Part shown: positions 8,739 through 15,983 of the stretch, one piece after another
Layout: every line of letters starts with the position of its first letter
Position numbering within the stretch: the stretch's first letter is position 1
NCBI GenBank assembly: GCA_042088875.1
Contig: JBELLF010000003.1
Location: 1 to 45,613 of the forward strand
DNA length: 45,613 nucleotides
Source: Marisimplicoccus framensis_A
Lineage (GTDB): Bacteria > Bacteroidota > Bacteroidia > Flavobacteriales > Flavobacteriaceae
Reading direction: 5' to 3'
Position numbers and translations under genes: made by a program
The notes under the pieces: generated by a model
What the model was told of the DNA's origin: nothing
The model's input: the letters and a program-made list of their open reading frames with translations, nothing else
Databases searched by the model: none

Positions 8739-9530
8739 TTAATAATAGTTTACCGGGTTAATATTTTGTTCGGATAAAAGGACAGTAAAATTAGGTAATT
8801 TTTTATTAAGAAATTCCTTAATAAACATTTTTATGTGTTTTTCACTTTCATAATGTCCAATGTCAATTAGTATAGCTTTGTTATCAGCTTCAAAGAAGTT
8901 ATGATATTTGAAGTCTGAAGTAATAAAAGCATCAACATTTGATTCAATTGAATCTTTTATTGCAAAACTTCCTGAACCCACAACAACTGAAACCTTAGAA
9001 ATCTTTTTATTTAATTTATTAGAATGTCTTATATATTTTAAACCTAATTTATTTTTAAGTAAGTCAAAAAAGGTAATTTCATACACAGGTTTTTCTAGTT
9101 CTCCAATAGACCCCATACCTATTTTAATTTTATTTAATTTTTCTTCTTTGGGTAATAGAACAGAAATATTCTTCAAGCCAATTAAATTAGATAATAGATA
9201 ACTAATACCTTTTGGGTGATTATCTAATGAAGTATGAATCGCATAAACTGAAATATTATTTTTTACTGCTTTTATAACAGATTTTTGAACATAGTTATCG
9301 TTAGTGATTTGTTTCAAACCATTAAAAATTATTGGATGATAACTAACTATCAAATTACAGCCTTTATTAATCGCCTCTTCTACAACATCCTCAGTAGTAT
9401 CAAGAGTAACCAATATTGAGGTTATTTTTGATTCAGGATCACCTATAATAAGACCTACATTATCAAAATCTTCTGCAATAGAAGTTGGCATCCAACTGTC
9501 AATAATTTTTGCAATTTCAATAACTCTCAT
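8739..9530 (-). CDS. Nif3-like dinuclear metal centre protein (GTP cyclohydrolase 1 type 2 homologue)
   Basis: The 263-residue product starts MRVIEIAKIIDSWMPTSIAEDFDNVGLIIGDP, the standard N-terminus of the family. A longer frame continues upstream to 9626 but would run through the divergent lpxK start, so I choose the ATG at 9530. Metal-site motifs are SYHPIIFNG, HTSLDNHPKG and DIGHYESE. The family forms hexameric rings with a two-metal site, and its in vivo reaction is not established. This is the short form, without the extra PII-like insert of longer homologues. A TATATTTG box on the minus strand lies about 18 nt before the start. Confidence 0.9.
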   Translation of the reverse strand: MRVIEIAKIIDSWMPTSIAEDFDNVGLIIGDPESKITSILVTLDTTEDVVEEAINKGCNLIVSYHPIIFNGLKQITNDNYVQKSVIKAVKNNISVYAIHTSLDNHPKGISYLLSNLIGLKNISVLLPKEEKLNKIKIGMGSIGELEKPVYEITFFDLLKNKLGLKYIRHSNKLNKKISKVSVVVGSGSFAIKDSIESNVDAFITSDFKYHNFFEADNKAILIDIGHYESEKHIKMFIKEFLNKKLPNFTVLLSEQNINPVNYY

Positions 9531-9547
9531 TGGTATTAGATTGATTG

Positions 9548-9555
9548 CAAATATA
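9548..9555 (-). promoter_or_regulatory. Candidate -7 box for the Nif3 gene
   Basis: On the minus strand this reads TATATTTG, an exact match to the Bacteroidota -7 consensus TAnnTTTG. The predicted start of transcription falls about 12 nt before the Nif3 ATG at 9530, which also supports that start over the longer frame. I see no TTG at the expected -33 spacing, so support is moderate. On the plus strand, TATCTTTT at 9560-9567 is a one-mismatch candidate for lpxK. Confidence 0.45.
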
Positions 9556-9579
9556 ATACTATCTTTTAGGCGAAAAAAA

Positions 9580-10596
9580 ATGAAGTTTCTGTTATACCCT
9601 TTATCAATTGTATATAACTTAATCACAACTTTAAGAAACCTTTTATTTGATATAGGCTTAATTAATTCAGTTCAGTACAAAATTCCAACTATTGGAGTTG
9701 GAAATTTGTCAACTGGAGGGACAGGAAAATCAATGTTAGTTGATTATTTAATTGAACTTTTAAAAATAGAATATAGTTTAACTACTTTAAGTAGGGGATA
9801 TAATAGGGATACAAGTGGTTTTATTCAAGCTACTTCAAAATCTTCGGCATATGAGATTGGAGATGAACCTTATCAATTTTATTCAAAACATCCTGAAATT
9901 AGTGTTGTTGTTTGTGAGGATAGAAGAAAAGGAATGAAGTTAATTTTAAATAATTTGCCTAATACTCAAATCAGTATTTGGGATGATATATTTCAACATA
10001 GATATGTTAAGCCTGGATTAATGCTATTAACTACAACTTTTAAATACCCATACTATAAAGATGAAATTCTTCCTGTTGGTAATCTAAGAGAGAATAAAAA
10101 TTCATCTAAACGAGCTGATCTTATAATTATTACTAAATGTCCAGATGATTTGTCTAATAAAGATAAATTAGATTTTATAGAAAAGTTAAATCCAGATGAA
10201 AACCAAAAAGTTTTTTTTAGTACTATTTCTTACAAAAAAAGACTAAAGTCAGATGATTTAGCTATTCATATGGACGATCTTAAAGAAGAGGAATTCATAC
10301 TAGTTACTGGAATTGCAGATTCTTCTTATTTGGTTAAATTTCTTGAAAACAAAAACCTCAAGTTCAAACACCTAAAATATTCAGATCATTATAATTTTAA
10401 AAAATCGTCAATTGATAAAATACTTTCTGTCTCAAAGAATAAAAAAATTATTACAACAGAGAAAGATTTTGGCAGATTAAAGCTAAAAATAAATAGAGGT
10501 GAAATATATTATTTAGAAGTATCAATTGAGTTTCCAGATAACTTGAATCCAACAAGTTTTGATGAAGTAGTTAATGAGTTTGTAGAAAACTATTAA
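9580..10596 (+). CDS. lpxK: Tetraacyldisaccharide 4'-kinase
   Basis: LpxK phosphorylates the 4' position of the lipid A disaccharide precursor at the inner membrane. The 338-residue product starts MKFLLYPLSIVYNLITTLRN, giving the expected N-terminal membrane helix. It continues with the Walker A segment GVGNLSTGGTGKS at about residues 39-51, which is the LpxK-specific form. The remaining landmarks are SRGYNRDTSGF, DDIFQHRYVKP (the Walker B-like DD.FQHR motif), LLPVGNLRE-like ILPVGNLREN, and ITTEKDFGRL near the end. The frame is open upstream to 9541 with a TTG, but the ATG at 9580 fits the family and lies downstream of the divergent Nif3 promoter. Its stop codon is shared with lipA on the other strand. 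Confidence 0.94.
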   Translation: MKFLLYPLSIVYNLITTLRNLLFDIGLINSVQYKIPTIGVGNLSTGGTGKSMLVDYLIELLKIEYSLTTLSRGYNRDTSGFIQATSKSSAYEIGDEPYQFYSKHPEISVVVCEDRRKGMKLILNNLPNTQISIWDDIFQHRYVKPGLMLLTTTFKYPYYKDEILPVGNLRENKNSSKRADLIIITKCPDDLSNKDKLDFIEKLNPDENQKVFFSTISYKKRLKSDDLAIHMDDLKEEEFILVTGIADSSYLVKFLENKNLKFKHLKYSDHYNFKKSSIDKILSVSKNKKIITTEKDFGRLKLKINRGEIYYLEVSIEFPDNLNPTSFDEVVNEFVENY

Positions 10597-11510
10597 TGAA
10601 TGTGTTTGTGCGCCTTATATGATGATCTAACAAGAGGACCACTTTCAACATGTCTAAAGCCCATCTCCTTTCCAATAATTTCATATTCTTTAAACTCACC
10701 AGGTGTAATAAAGTCAACAACAGGTAGGTGTTTTTTTGAAGGCTGAAGATATTGACCTAAAGTAACTATATCAACTCCAACTCTTCTAAGATCATCAAGA
10801 GTTTCAAGTACTTCTTCTCTCTTTTCTCCTAAACCAAGCATTACACCTGATTTTGTCCTTGAAATACCACTTTCTTTTAAATATTTCAAAACCTCAAGAC
10901 TCCTATCATATTTAGCTTGTATTCTTACCACTTTTGTTAGTCTTCTAACAGTTTCTAAATTATGAGAAACTACTTCAGGAGCAACCTTAATAATTCTGTC
11001 AATATTTTCAGTTTCTCCTTTAAAATCAGGAATTAAAGTTTCAATAGTTGTATTAGGATTTAGATCTCTGATTGCCTTAACAGTTTCAGCCCAAATAATG
11101 GAACCACCGTCTTTTATATCATCTCTATCAACCGATGTAATTACTGCATGTTTAACACCCATTATATTAATTGATCTAGCAACTTTAAAAGGTTCAAGCT
11201 CGTCAACTGGCAAGGGGCTTCCTGTCTGGACATTACAAAAACCACATGACCTAGTACAAATGTTTCCTAATATCATAAAAGTTGCAGTGCCTTCAGTCCA
11301 GCATTCACCCATATTTGGGCAATTACCAGAAACACATATTGTATGAAGTTTATTTTCTTCTACTGTTGATCTTAGTTGAGTATACTTTTTACCAATTGGA
11401 AGTTTAACTCTAATCCAATCAGGTTTTTTAGTTCTAATTTTTTCCTTAGAGTCAGATTTTGGTAAGTTTAGTTTTACCCAGCCTTGATTTACTGTTTTTG
11501 TCTCAGACAT
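10593..11510 (-). CDS. lipA: Lipoyl synthase
   Basis: A radical-SAM enzyme that inserts two sulfurs into octanoyl groups on lipoyl domains of 2-oxoacid dehydrogenases. It has 305 residues. The auxiliary cluster motif C-x4-C-x5-C is CVSGNCPNMGEC (Cys59, Cys64, Cys70). The radical-SAM motif is CTRSCGFC (Cys85, Cys89, Cys92). The conserved C-terminal RSSYKAHK is present, whose RSSY Ser is the last ligand of the auxiliary cluster. Its product is needed by the pyruvate dehydrogenase whose E1 beta subunit is encoded at 25302. It lies 18 nt after the Nramp-like gene on the same strand, so it may be co-transcribed. Confidence 0.97.
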   Translation of the reverse strand: MSETKTVNQGWVKLNLPKSDSKEKIRTKKPDWIRVKLPIGKKYTQLRSTVEENKLHTICVSGNCPNMGECWTEGTATFMILGNICTRSCGFCNVQTGSPLPVDELEPFKVARSINIMGVKHAVITSVDRDDIKDGGSIIWAETVKAIRDLNPNTTIETLIPDFKGETENIDRIIKVAPEVVSHNLETVRRLTKVVRIQAKYDRSLEVLKYLKESGISRTKSGVMLGLGEKREEVLETLDDLRRVGVDIVTLGQYLQPSKKHLPVVDFITPGEFKEYEIIGKEMGFRHVESGPLVRSSYKAHKHIH

Positions 11511-11528
11511 ATCTTACAAATATACAAA

Positions 11529-12743
11529 CTATATAAACCTGGTCAAAATGTATCCAAATGCAAAAAGACTTAAAAATAAAATTCCAGCTATACTTAAAAC
11601 TCTCAATGATTTAGAAGGCTTATGCTGATCAGGCATATTTTTACTTGTAACAAGCTTATAATTTAATATTGCATAAAATGGTGCAGTAATAAAGGATAAT
11701 ACAGTTGCAATTTCAACTAAGGCACCCATTTCAGATAGTAAGAAATAAAATATTAACATTGTACCTATCGCTAATATAGATATCCAATGAAAATAGTAAT
11801 TCTTATTAGAATTTTTTGTTAATAATTGGGTAGTTCTTGACATGGTTCTTGGAGATGCATCAAGGGTAGTAATTGTAGTACTAAGCATAGTTGTAAATGC
11901 ACATATTGATATAATTAAATATAAATTGTCTCCTAAGTTTGAAGTATAAAGTTCTATAAGCTGACCTGCAAATACACTACCACTACTTGAAAAACTAATT
12001 CCTGAGTTATACATCACAAGTGTTCCAAGACTTACAAAACAGATGCCTAAAAAAACGGTTGCTATATATCCAACATTGAAATCAAACAGACTATCTTTTT
12101 TTGTTATTTTTTGAGTTTTGGTTTTTTCTATAGCCCAAATAGAATGCCAAATAGAAATATCCAAAGGAGCTGGCATCCATCCCATAAAAGCTACTAAAAA
12201 TACTAAACCTGCACCTGTAGGAAATACCTGCTCGAAAGTGTATGTTTCTATAGTATTTAATGAAGCTACACCAGTAGAGAAAATTGTACTAATTGCTAAA
12301 ATTAAAATAATAATCTTAATCATTCTGTCTAGTAGATTATATTTACCAACTAATAAGATTAAGTAGCATGATACAGTTATAATTAAACTCCAAATAACCA
12401 TGTTATCAGTAAAACCAAAAAGGCTTGAGGCAAGTCCAGCTGTAACAATGGTAACTGCAGTCTGTATAGTAAACATTGTTAAAATATTTAAAATAAAATA
12501 TGCTATTAAAAAAAACTTACCAATTTTATAATATCCATCTAATAAACTTTCTCCTGTTGCAATTGCATATCTAGGTCCATATTGGAAGAAAGGATATTTA
12601 AATAAATTGACTAAAACAAGTGCCCAAATTAACCCAAAACCAAAATCAGCTCCAGCTCTAGTGGATTGTACAAGGTGAGAAACCCCAATTGCAGCTCCTG
12701 CAAAAAGTAACCCTGGCCCAAGTTTTGAAATAGCTTTAATCAT
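11529..12743 (-). CDS. Nramp-like divalent metal transporter lacking the DPGN motif
   Basis: A 404-residue membrane protein with about eleven hydrophobic segments and the overall NRAMP fold pattern, including GPGLLFAGAAIGVSHLV at the start and a WMPAPLDISIWHS segment corresponding to TM6. The canonical Nramp metal-binding DPGN of TM1 is replaced by AAIGVSHLVQSTRAGADFG. The TM6 site reads MPAP rather than the usual MPH. The protein therefore belongs to a divergent Nramp-related clade, and its substrate should not be assumed to be Mn2+ or Fe2+. It overlaps the upstream 65-residue Cys-rich gene by 4 nt and precedes lipA. Confidence 0.85.
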   Translation of the reverse strand: MIKAISKLGPGLLFAGAAIGVSHLVQSTRAGADFGFGLIWALVLVNLFKYPFFQYGPRYAIATGESLLDGYYKIGKFFLIAYFILNILTMFTIQTAVTIVTAGLASSLFGFTDNMVIWSLIITVSCYLILLVGKYNLLDRMIKIIILILAISTIFSTGVASLNTIETYTFEQVFPTGAGLVFLVAFMGWMPAPLDISIWHSIWAIEKTKTQKITKKDSLFDFNVGYIATVFLGICFVSLGTLVMYNSGISFSSSGSVFAGQLIELYTSNLGDNLYLIISICAFTTMLSTTITTLDASPRTMSRTTQLLTKNSNKNYYFHWISILAIGTMLIFYFLLSEMGALVEIATVLSFITAPFYAILNYKLVTSKNMPDQHKPSKSLRVLSIAGILFLSLFAFGYILTRFI

Positions 12744-12937
12744 TTGGAATCATTTGCACATTCGGAACTTGTTGGAATCTTACCACATATTCCGCATGGC
12801 TCATTAGAATTTTGAAGAAATGGGCTTTGACTAGCACAAGTTCCTGAAAACTCTCCATTTTTCTTAACGATTAGCTTTATAGCTATTCCTGAAAATGCAA
12901 TAGCAACTAATATAATTGAGATTAGAAATATCTCCAT
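12740..12937 (-). CDS. Small Cys-rich single-helix membrane protein (possible divergent NqrM)
   Basis: A 65-residue protein with one N-terminal transmembrane helix (about residues 3-24), a Lys-rich step KLIVKK, and then a soluble tail with four cysteines: GTCASQ, EPCGICGK and SSEC. This architecture resembles NqrM/DUF539, a small maturation factor of Na+-NQR that has one helix followed by GSCGG..C.C...C. A complete NQR operon lies 27 kb away in this window. The resemblance is by architecture and a few residues only, so I do not give the name. Its stop overlaps the Nramp-like start by 4 nt. A TAGCTTTG promoter box sits only 4 nt before the ATG, which suggests a leaderless transcript. Confidence 0.7.
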   Translation of the reverse strand: MEIFLISIILVAIAFSGIAIKLIVKKNGEFSGTCASQSPFLQNSNEPCGICGKIPTSSECANDSK

Positions 12938-12941
12938 TGGA

Positions 12942-12949
12942 CAAAGCTA
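12942..12949 (-). promoter_or_regulatory. -7 box of the Cys-rich protein/Nramp-like operon
   Basis: On the minus strand this reads TAGCTTTG, an exact TAnnTTTG match. Transcription would begin at or within 1-2 nt of the ATG at 12937, giving an essentially leaderless mRNA. No TTG is visible at the -33 distance. Confidence 0.5.
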
Positions 12950-12971
12950 TAAAAAAATCGTAATTTTAGTT

Positions 12972-13442
12972 GTGCTTAACTTAATTAAGAATAACATTAA
13001 GTTCTCTAATAAGTGGTTAATAATTTTAATCATTAATTATTCCTGTACCAATAATCTTAAAGTTTCAGAATCAGAGATTTTATCAGCTTCTTCTTGGTCT
13101 AAAAATGATCAGTTACCAACTTTTGAGGAATGTGTCGATCTTAACGGTGATGAAGGTTTATTATGTTTTAGAAATATAATTGAAACTGAAATGAATGAGT
13201 TTATGTCTGATAAGACTTTCCCCTTGGATACAACTCAATATAGATTAACAATAAAGATAGATTCAGAGGGTAATTTTATTTTAGATAAATTATCTCCAGA
13301 TAATAAATTGGATATTGAGTCTTTAACAATATTAAAAGATGCAGTAAGTGGAATTAAAAAAGCTCTTCCTGCTGTTAAAACAAACGTAGGAGAATACGTT
13401 GAAGTAAAATTTAATCTACCTTTTAGGTTTAATTATGAGTAA
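12972..13442 (+). CDS. Lipoprotein with weak TonB-C-terminal-like pattern
   Basis: A 156-residue protein beginning at a GTG. The N-terminus is Lys-rich (KNNIKFSNK), followed by a hydrophobic run and a lipobox-like INYSC (Cys25), so a lipoprotein is likely. The segment TFEECVDLNGDEGLLCFRNIIETEMNEFM, followed by YRLTIKIDSEGNF, resembles the energy-transducer TonB C-terminal-like modules common in flavobacteria, with a paired Cys before the helix and a beta strand ending in DxxGN. I cannot assign a function. Its 3' end overlaps ruvC by 8 nt, so the two are probably co-transcribed. Confidence 0.65.
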   Translation: MLNLIKNNIKFSNKWLIILIINYSCTNNLKVSESEILSASSWSKNDQLPTFEECVDLNGDEGLLCFRNIIETEMNEFMSDKTFPLDTTQYRLTIKIDSEGNFILDKLSPDNKLDIESLTILKDAVSGIKKALPAVKTNVGEYVEVKFNLPFRFNYE

Positions 13443-13998
13443 TAAAGTTCCTGATAATACAATAATTATGGGCATAGATCCAGGAACTAATATTACTGGA
13501 TTTGGAGTAATTAGAATAAAAAATAATCAGATGAAACTTGTTGATCTAATTGAATTTAAACTCTCAAAAAAAAATGATCATAGCGCAAAACTTTCAGAAA
13601 TTTTTAATAAGACCTCAGAACTAATTAAACTGCATAATCCTAACTTTGTAGCAATTGAATCTCCATTTTTTGGCAAAAATGTTCAATCTATGTTAAAATT
13701 GGGAAGAGCTCAAGGTGTATCAATGGCTGCAGCACTTAATCTTGATATTCCAATTACAGAATATTCTCCAAAAAAAATTAAAATGGCAATAACAGGCAAC
13801 GGTAACTCCTCTAAAGAGCAAGTTGCTAAAATGCTTAAAACCATGCTAGATATTAAAGAAATGCCAAAAAATCTCGATTCTACTGATGGTTTAGCAGCTG
13901 CAGTTTGCCATTATTTTAATTTTGGTAACTCTAGCTCAAAGAAAGAATTTTCAAATTGGGCTAGTTACATAAGTAAAAACCCTGACAAACTAGTCTAA
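13435..13998 (+). CDS. ruvC: Crossover junction endodeoxyribonuclease RuvC
   Basis: RuvC cleaves Holliday junctions moved by RuvAB. All four acidic catalytic residues are visible in the 187 residues: Asp15 in MGIDPGTN, Glu75 in AIESPFF, and Asp148 and Asp151 in DSTDGLAAA. The family segment LGRAQGVSMAAA is also present. The ATG lies inside the 3' end of the lipoprotein gene. The stop codon TAA at 13996-13998 is interleaved with the stop of the convergent M20 peptidase gene. Confidence 0.97.
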   Translation: MSNKVPDNTIIMGIDPGTNITGFGVIRIKNNQMKLVDLIEFKLSKKNDHSAKLSEIFNKTSELIKLHNPNFVAIESPFFGKNVQSMLKLGRAQGVSMAAALNLDIPITEYSPKKIKMAITGNGNSSKEQVAKMLKTMLDIKEMPKNLDSTDGLAAAVCHYFNFGNSSSKKEFSNWASYISKNPDKLV

Positions 13999-15368
13999 TT
14001 TCCAAAATACTTATAGAAATTCTGAATTGTATCAATCCCAATAAAGAAATTTTTTATTCCAAAGTTTTCGTTTGGAGAGTGAATTGCGTCACTGTCTAAT
14101 CCAAACCCCATTAGCACTGTTTTAATCCCTAAAATATTCTCAAACATTGGTACAATTGGAATACTTCCACCATCTTTTTGAGGTATTGGATCTTTACCAA
14201 AACTGTCTCTATATGCATTGATAGCAGATTTATAACCCTTAAAATTCTCAGGAGTCACATATGGATTACCCCCATGATGTGTTAAAACTTCAATTGAAAC
14301 AGATTTTGGAGCAATATTTTTAATGTGATCTTTAAATAGTTCACTTATTTTTTTCCAATCTTGATTAGGAACAAGTCTCATCGAAATTTTTGCATTTGCT
14401 TCACTTGGAATTACCGTTTTAGATCCCTCGCCAGTATAACCACCCCAGATCCCATTTACATCTAGAGTTGGCCTTATAGACTTTCTTTCCAAAGTAGTAT
14501 AACCTAACTCTCCCTTTACTAACTCTAGACCTAAAGATTTTTTAAAATTTTCTTCATCGAAATTTGATTTTTCCTCAATCAAATCTCTACTTGATTTATC
14601 AATTTCAATAACATCATTGTAGAAACCGGGAATTGTAATCTTGCCTTTATTATCAATAAGTGTGCTTATTATATCTGATAAAATATTTATTGGATTCGCC
14701 AGAGTACCACCATATGTTCCTGAGTGAAGATCTCTGTTAGGGCCTTTAACTTTTAATTCCATATATGCTAATCCTCTCAATCCAACAGTTAAAGTTGGAT
14801 TGTTTAGATTGCTAAGACCAGTATCTGAAATTAAAATGACATCTGCCCCTAATTTATCTTTATTCTCTCTTAAAAAACTTTCAAGGTTTTCACTTCCAAC
14901 TTCTTCCTCTCCTTCAATCATAAATTTCACATTACAATTAAGCTTATTCTTTTTTATTAGTTGTTCGAAAGCTTTTAGATGCATAAATACTTGACCTTTA
15001 TCATCACATGCACCTCTTGCAAATATTGCTCCGTCTGGATGAACATCAGTTTTTTTAATTACTGGTTTAAAAGGAGGATTTGTCCAAAGTTCAATTGGGT
15101 CAGGTGGCTGAACATCATAATGACCATAAACAAGGATAGTTGGCATTGATTCATCTATTATTTTTTCTCCATATACAATTGGGTGTCCATTGGTTGAGTA
15201 TATTTTAGATGAATCACAGCCTGAGTTTATGAGTTGATTAGATAACCATTTTGCAGTCTCTTCCATAGTCTCCTTGTATCTTGAATCAGCACTAATAGAT
15301 GGTAATTCTAGAAATTCAAAAAGTTGATTTAAATAATTCTGTTTTTCCTTCTCAGATAATGTACTCAT
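13995..15368 (-). CDS. M20 family dipeptidase/carboxypeptidase
   Basis: A zinc-dependent peptidase of 457 residues without a signal peptide, so it should be cytoplasmic. Metal and catalytic residues are in order: His83 and Asp85 in YGHYDVQP, bridging Asp122 in ARGACDDKGQ, Glu154/Glu155 in IEGEEEVGS, and the final His in DAIHSPNENF. The Gly-His-Tyr-Asp-Val-Gln-Pro form is typical of the CNDP/dipeptidase group that trims di- and tripeptides. The dimerisation domain insert (about 210-320) is intact, with RGLAYMEL and LHSGTYGG. It is divergent from the tRNA-Leu gene, 44 nt away. Confidence 0.94.
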   Translation of the reverse strand: MSTLSEKEKQNYLNQLFEFLELPSISADSRYKETMEETAKWLSNQLINSGCDSSKIYSTNGHPIVYGEKIIDESMPTILVYGHYDVQPPDPIELWTNPPFKPVIKKTDVHPDGAIFARGACDDKGQVFMHLKAFEQLIKKNKLNCNVKFMIEGEEEVGSENLESFLRENKDKLGADVILISDTGLSNLNNPTLTVGLRGLAYMELKVKGPNRDLHSGTYGGTLANPINILSDIISTLIDNKGKITIPGFYNDVIEIDKSSRDLIEEKSNFDEENFKKSLGLELVKGELGYTTLERKSIRPTLDVNGIWGGYTGEGSKTVIPSEANAKISMRLVPNQDWKKISELFKDHIKNIAPKSVSIEVLTHHGGNPYVTPENFKGYKSAINAYRDSFGKDPIPQKDGGSIPIVPMFENILGIKTVLMGFGLDSDAIHSPNENFGIKNFFIGIDTIQNFYKYFGN

Positions 15369-15394
15369 AGTTAATTTATATTTAAAAACTTATT

Positions 15395-15402
15395 TATATT
15401 TG
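15395..15402 (+). promoter_or_regulatory. -7 box of the tRNA-Leu gene
   Basis: TATATTTG matches TAnnTTTG exactly. Transcription would begin about 5 nt before the mature 5' end of the tRNA at 15413, a normal arrangement for a tRNA gene. No clear -33 TTG is seen. Confidence 0.55.
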
Positions 15403-15412
15403 TTCACCTTTT

Positions 15413-15494
15413 GCGGGTGTGGTGAAATTGGTAGACACGCTAGACTTAGGATCTAGTGCCTAACAGCATGGGGGTTCGAGTCCCTTCACCCGCA
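15413..15494 (+). tRNA. tRNA-Leu (anticodon UAG)
   Basis: The acceptor stem GCGGGTG pairs perfectly with CACCCGC at the 3' end, with discriminator A at 15494. The anticodon arm is CTAGA-CTTAGGA-TCTAG, with TAG as loop positions 34-36, so it reads CUN leucine codons. A D-arm with GGTAGAC and a T-arm GGGTTCGAGTCCC are present. The long variable arm (TGCCTAACAGCA) marks a class II tRNA. CCA is not encoded. The 3' 35 nt are also covered antisense by the end of the small ORF at 15460-15747. Confidence 0.97.
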
Positions 15495-15747
15495 CTTTTT
15501 TATCTTCTTTAATTCTATTTAACTCATCTATTATCTTGTCCATTTGTTCCATCTGATGATCATGAGATAGATAGTGATTCTCTTTTCTATATGTTTCTTG
15601 TTCAATATTTTCTAATGGTCCAAAAACAAATATTCCAAGGCTAAATATTGTAATAATTGAAACAGTAAAAATACTTACAATAATAGAGATAAATGTTAGT
15701 ATAATTTTTATGTAGTTTTTTGATTTATAGAATTTAATTAAATTCAT
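15460..15747 (-). CDS. Small membrane protein with helical tail, ORF ends inside antisense tRNA-Leu
   Basis: The 95-residue frame has a basic N-terminus (KFYKSKNYIKI), one long hydrophobic region (about residues 14-43), and an acidic amphipathic helix HDHQMEQMDKIIDELNRIKED. The last residues, VRVKGLEPPCC, are simply the antisense reading of tRNA-Leu, and the stop codon lies in the tRNA variable arm. No stop occurs between the helix and the tRNA, so either the protein really carries this tail or the gene has lost its original end. It overlaps its upstream neighbour by 4 nt (ATGA) and shares its layout and N-terminal pattern, so the two look like diverged paralogues. Function unknown. Confidence 0.6.
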   Translation of the reverse strand: MNLIKFYKSKNYIKIILTFISIIVSIFTVSIITIFSLGIFVFGPLENIEQETYRKENHYLSHDHQMEQMDKIIDELNRIKEDKKVRVKGLEPPCC

Positions 15748-15983
15748 AATTCTTGAATTTCTTTTAAAAGTTCAATTATTTCGTCAAGTTTTTTAGCTTC
15801 TTCTTGGTGTTGAATTCTATGCTTTTCAGTTGGACTTATCTCAGTATCATCATAATAAATATCAGAAATCAATGCATATGAAATCATTGATAACGCAAAT
15901 AAACAAACAAGAAAAATACATGATGCAATTATTGTAAGATTAATTCTAATATACTTGTCTGAATTAAAAAGCTTATTTATCAT
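15744..15983 (-). CDS. Small membrane protein with C-terminal amphipathic helix
   Basis: A 79-residue protein: basic N-terminus (NSDKYIRINLT), one hydrophobic segment (about residues 15-40), a short acidic loop DIYYDDTE, and a charged heptad-like helix HQEEAKKLDEIIELLKEIQEL. I do not recognise a family. The following gene encodes a similar layout (KYIxIxLT-like start, then a hydrophobic segment, then a helix with KxIxELxxIxE), suggesting tandem duplication. It overlaps both neighbours by 4 nt, so it is translated in a coupled run with the D-aminoacylase-like gene upstream. Confidence 0.65.
   Translation of the reverse strand: MINKLFNSDKYIRINLTIIASCIFLVCLFALSMISYALISDIYYDDTEISPTEKHRIQHQEEAKKLDEIIELLKEIQEL

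Noticed and set aside
8908..9201. 97-residue plus-strand ORF inside the Nif3 gene
   Set aside because: It lies entirely within a conserved gene on the other strand and has no recognisable motif; it is a shadow frame.
9531..9626. Upstream extension of the Nif3 frame to 295 residues
   Set aside because: The extra 32 residues are not family-like, run antisense through the lpxK start and cover the Nif3 promoter box.
15460..15494. Tail residues VRVKGLEPPCC as a functional Cys motif
   Set aside because: They are the antisense translation of tRNA-Leu, not evidence for a metal or redox site.
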